Assembly: GCA_019247135.1 (NCBI GenBank)
Contig: JAFAPL010000332.1
Coordinates: forward strand, 1 to 6,483
DNA from: Chloroflexota bacterium
Lineage (GTDB): Bacteria; Chloroflexota; UBA6077; CF-72
Reading direction: 5' to 3'
DNA: 6,483 nucleotides
Shown piece by piece: positions 6,392 to 6,483 of the stretch (position 1 is the stretch's first letter; the number at the start of each line of letters is the position of its first letter). The position numbers were made by a program, and so were the translations under genes. The notes below the pieces were generated by a model. That model was not told the origin of the DNA. It saw only the letters and a program-made list of their open reading frames with translations, and made no database searches.

Positions 6392-6483
6392 ATGACTTCG
6401 TCGGACGACGCCCGCGGGGAAATCCTTCCGGCGAACACGCCGGGCGCCGGGCAGATCGAGGTCGAAATGGTCGTCGTTGGCAT
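6392..6483 (+). CDS. Possible start of a downstream gene (partial, runs off the window)
   Basis: An ATG at 6392 opens a frame that continues to the window edge without a stop, giving about 30 residues beginning MTSSDDARGE and continuing with IEVEMVVVG. The acidic, polar start and high G/C third positions look like a genuine N-terminus. There is no Shine-Dalgarno; CACAAT (6379-6384) lies 7 nt before the ATG, the same arrangement as at the first operon gene, which would suit a leaderless start. An in-frame ATG at 6338 would add 18 residues. The product cannot be identified from this fragment. A T7SS substrate or partner would make sense by position, but nothing in the residues shows it. Confidence 0.3.
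   Translation, partial: MTSSDDARGEILPANTPGAGQIEVEMVVVG

Noticed and set aside
6268..6483. Extension of the small minus-strand gene to the window edge
   Set aside because: The added residues look random and would overlap the possible plus-strand start at 6392.

Overview
The window holds a compact four-gene plus-strand operon that looks like the core of a divergent type VII (WXG100/ESX-like) secretion system. The DNA is clearly GC-rich, roughly two thirds G+C by eye, with mostly G/C third codon positions. TTA codons occur in the first three genes, which argues against a Streptomyces-like host. The gene content would suit a GC-rich Chloroflexota or Actinomycetota bacterium. The sequence contains no phylogenetic marker, so this assignment is inference.

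Layout: 1-71 is a short leader with a perfect 6-bp hairpin and a -10-like hexamer just before the first ATG. 72-728 encodes a single-pass membrane protein with a degenerate FHA-like domain. 725-1594 encodes a protein-kinase-like protein that keeps most catalytic signature residues but has almost no activation segment. 1591-5733 encodes a large EccC/EssC-type membrane ATPase with two transmembrane helices, a membrane-proximal domain and three tandem FtsK/SpoIIIE-type P-loop modules. 5684-6055 encodes a small ubiquitin-fold protein of the YukD/EsaB kind with a basic/proline-rich tail. The first three genes are joined by 4-nt stop/start overlaps (ATGA and GTGA), and the fourth starts 50 nt inside the third behind a good Shine-Dalgarno, so all four are very probably co-translated.

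From 6056 to the end the content is uncertain. There may be a small 64-aa minus-strand gene converging on the operon (6073-6267). A plus-strand gene may begin at 6392 and run off the window. Neither can be assigned to a family.

How the genes may work together: in known T7SS the EccC/EssC ATPase recognises WXG100 substrates and drives export. FHA, pseudokinase (EssB/YukC) and ubiquitin-like (EsaB/YukD) parts are typical of the Bacillota T7SSb type, whereas an EccC without its own FHA domains is typical of the actinobacterial T7SSa type. This operon mixes the two: FHA and kinase-like modules are separate polypeptides beside an FHA-less fused EccC. No WXG100 substrate, EccB/EccD/EccE or mycosin protease is visible here, so the complete machine and its cargo must lie outside the window or differ from the known types.
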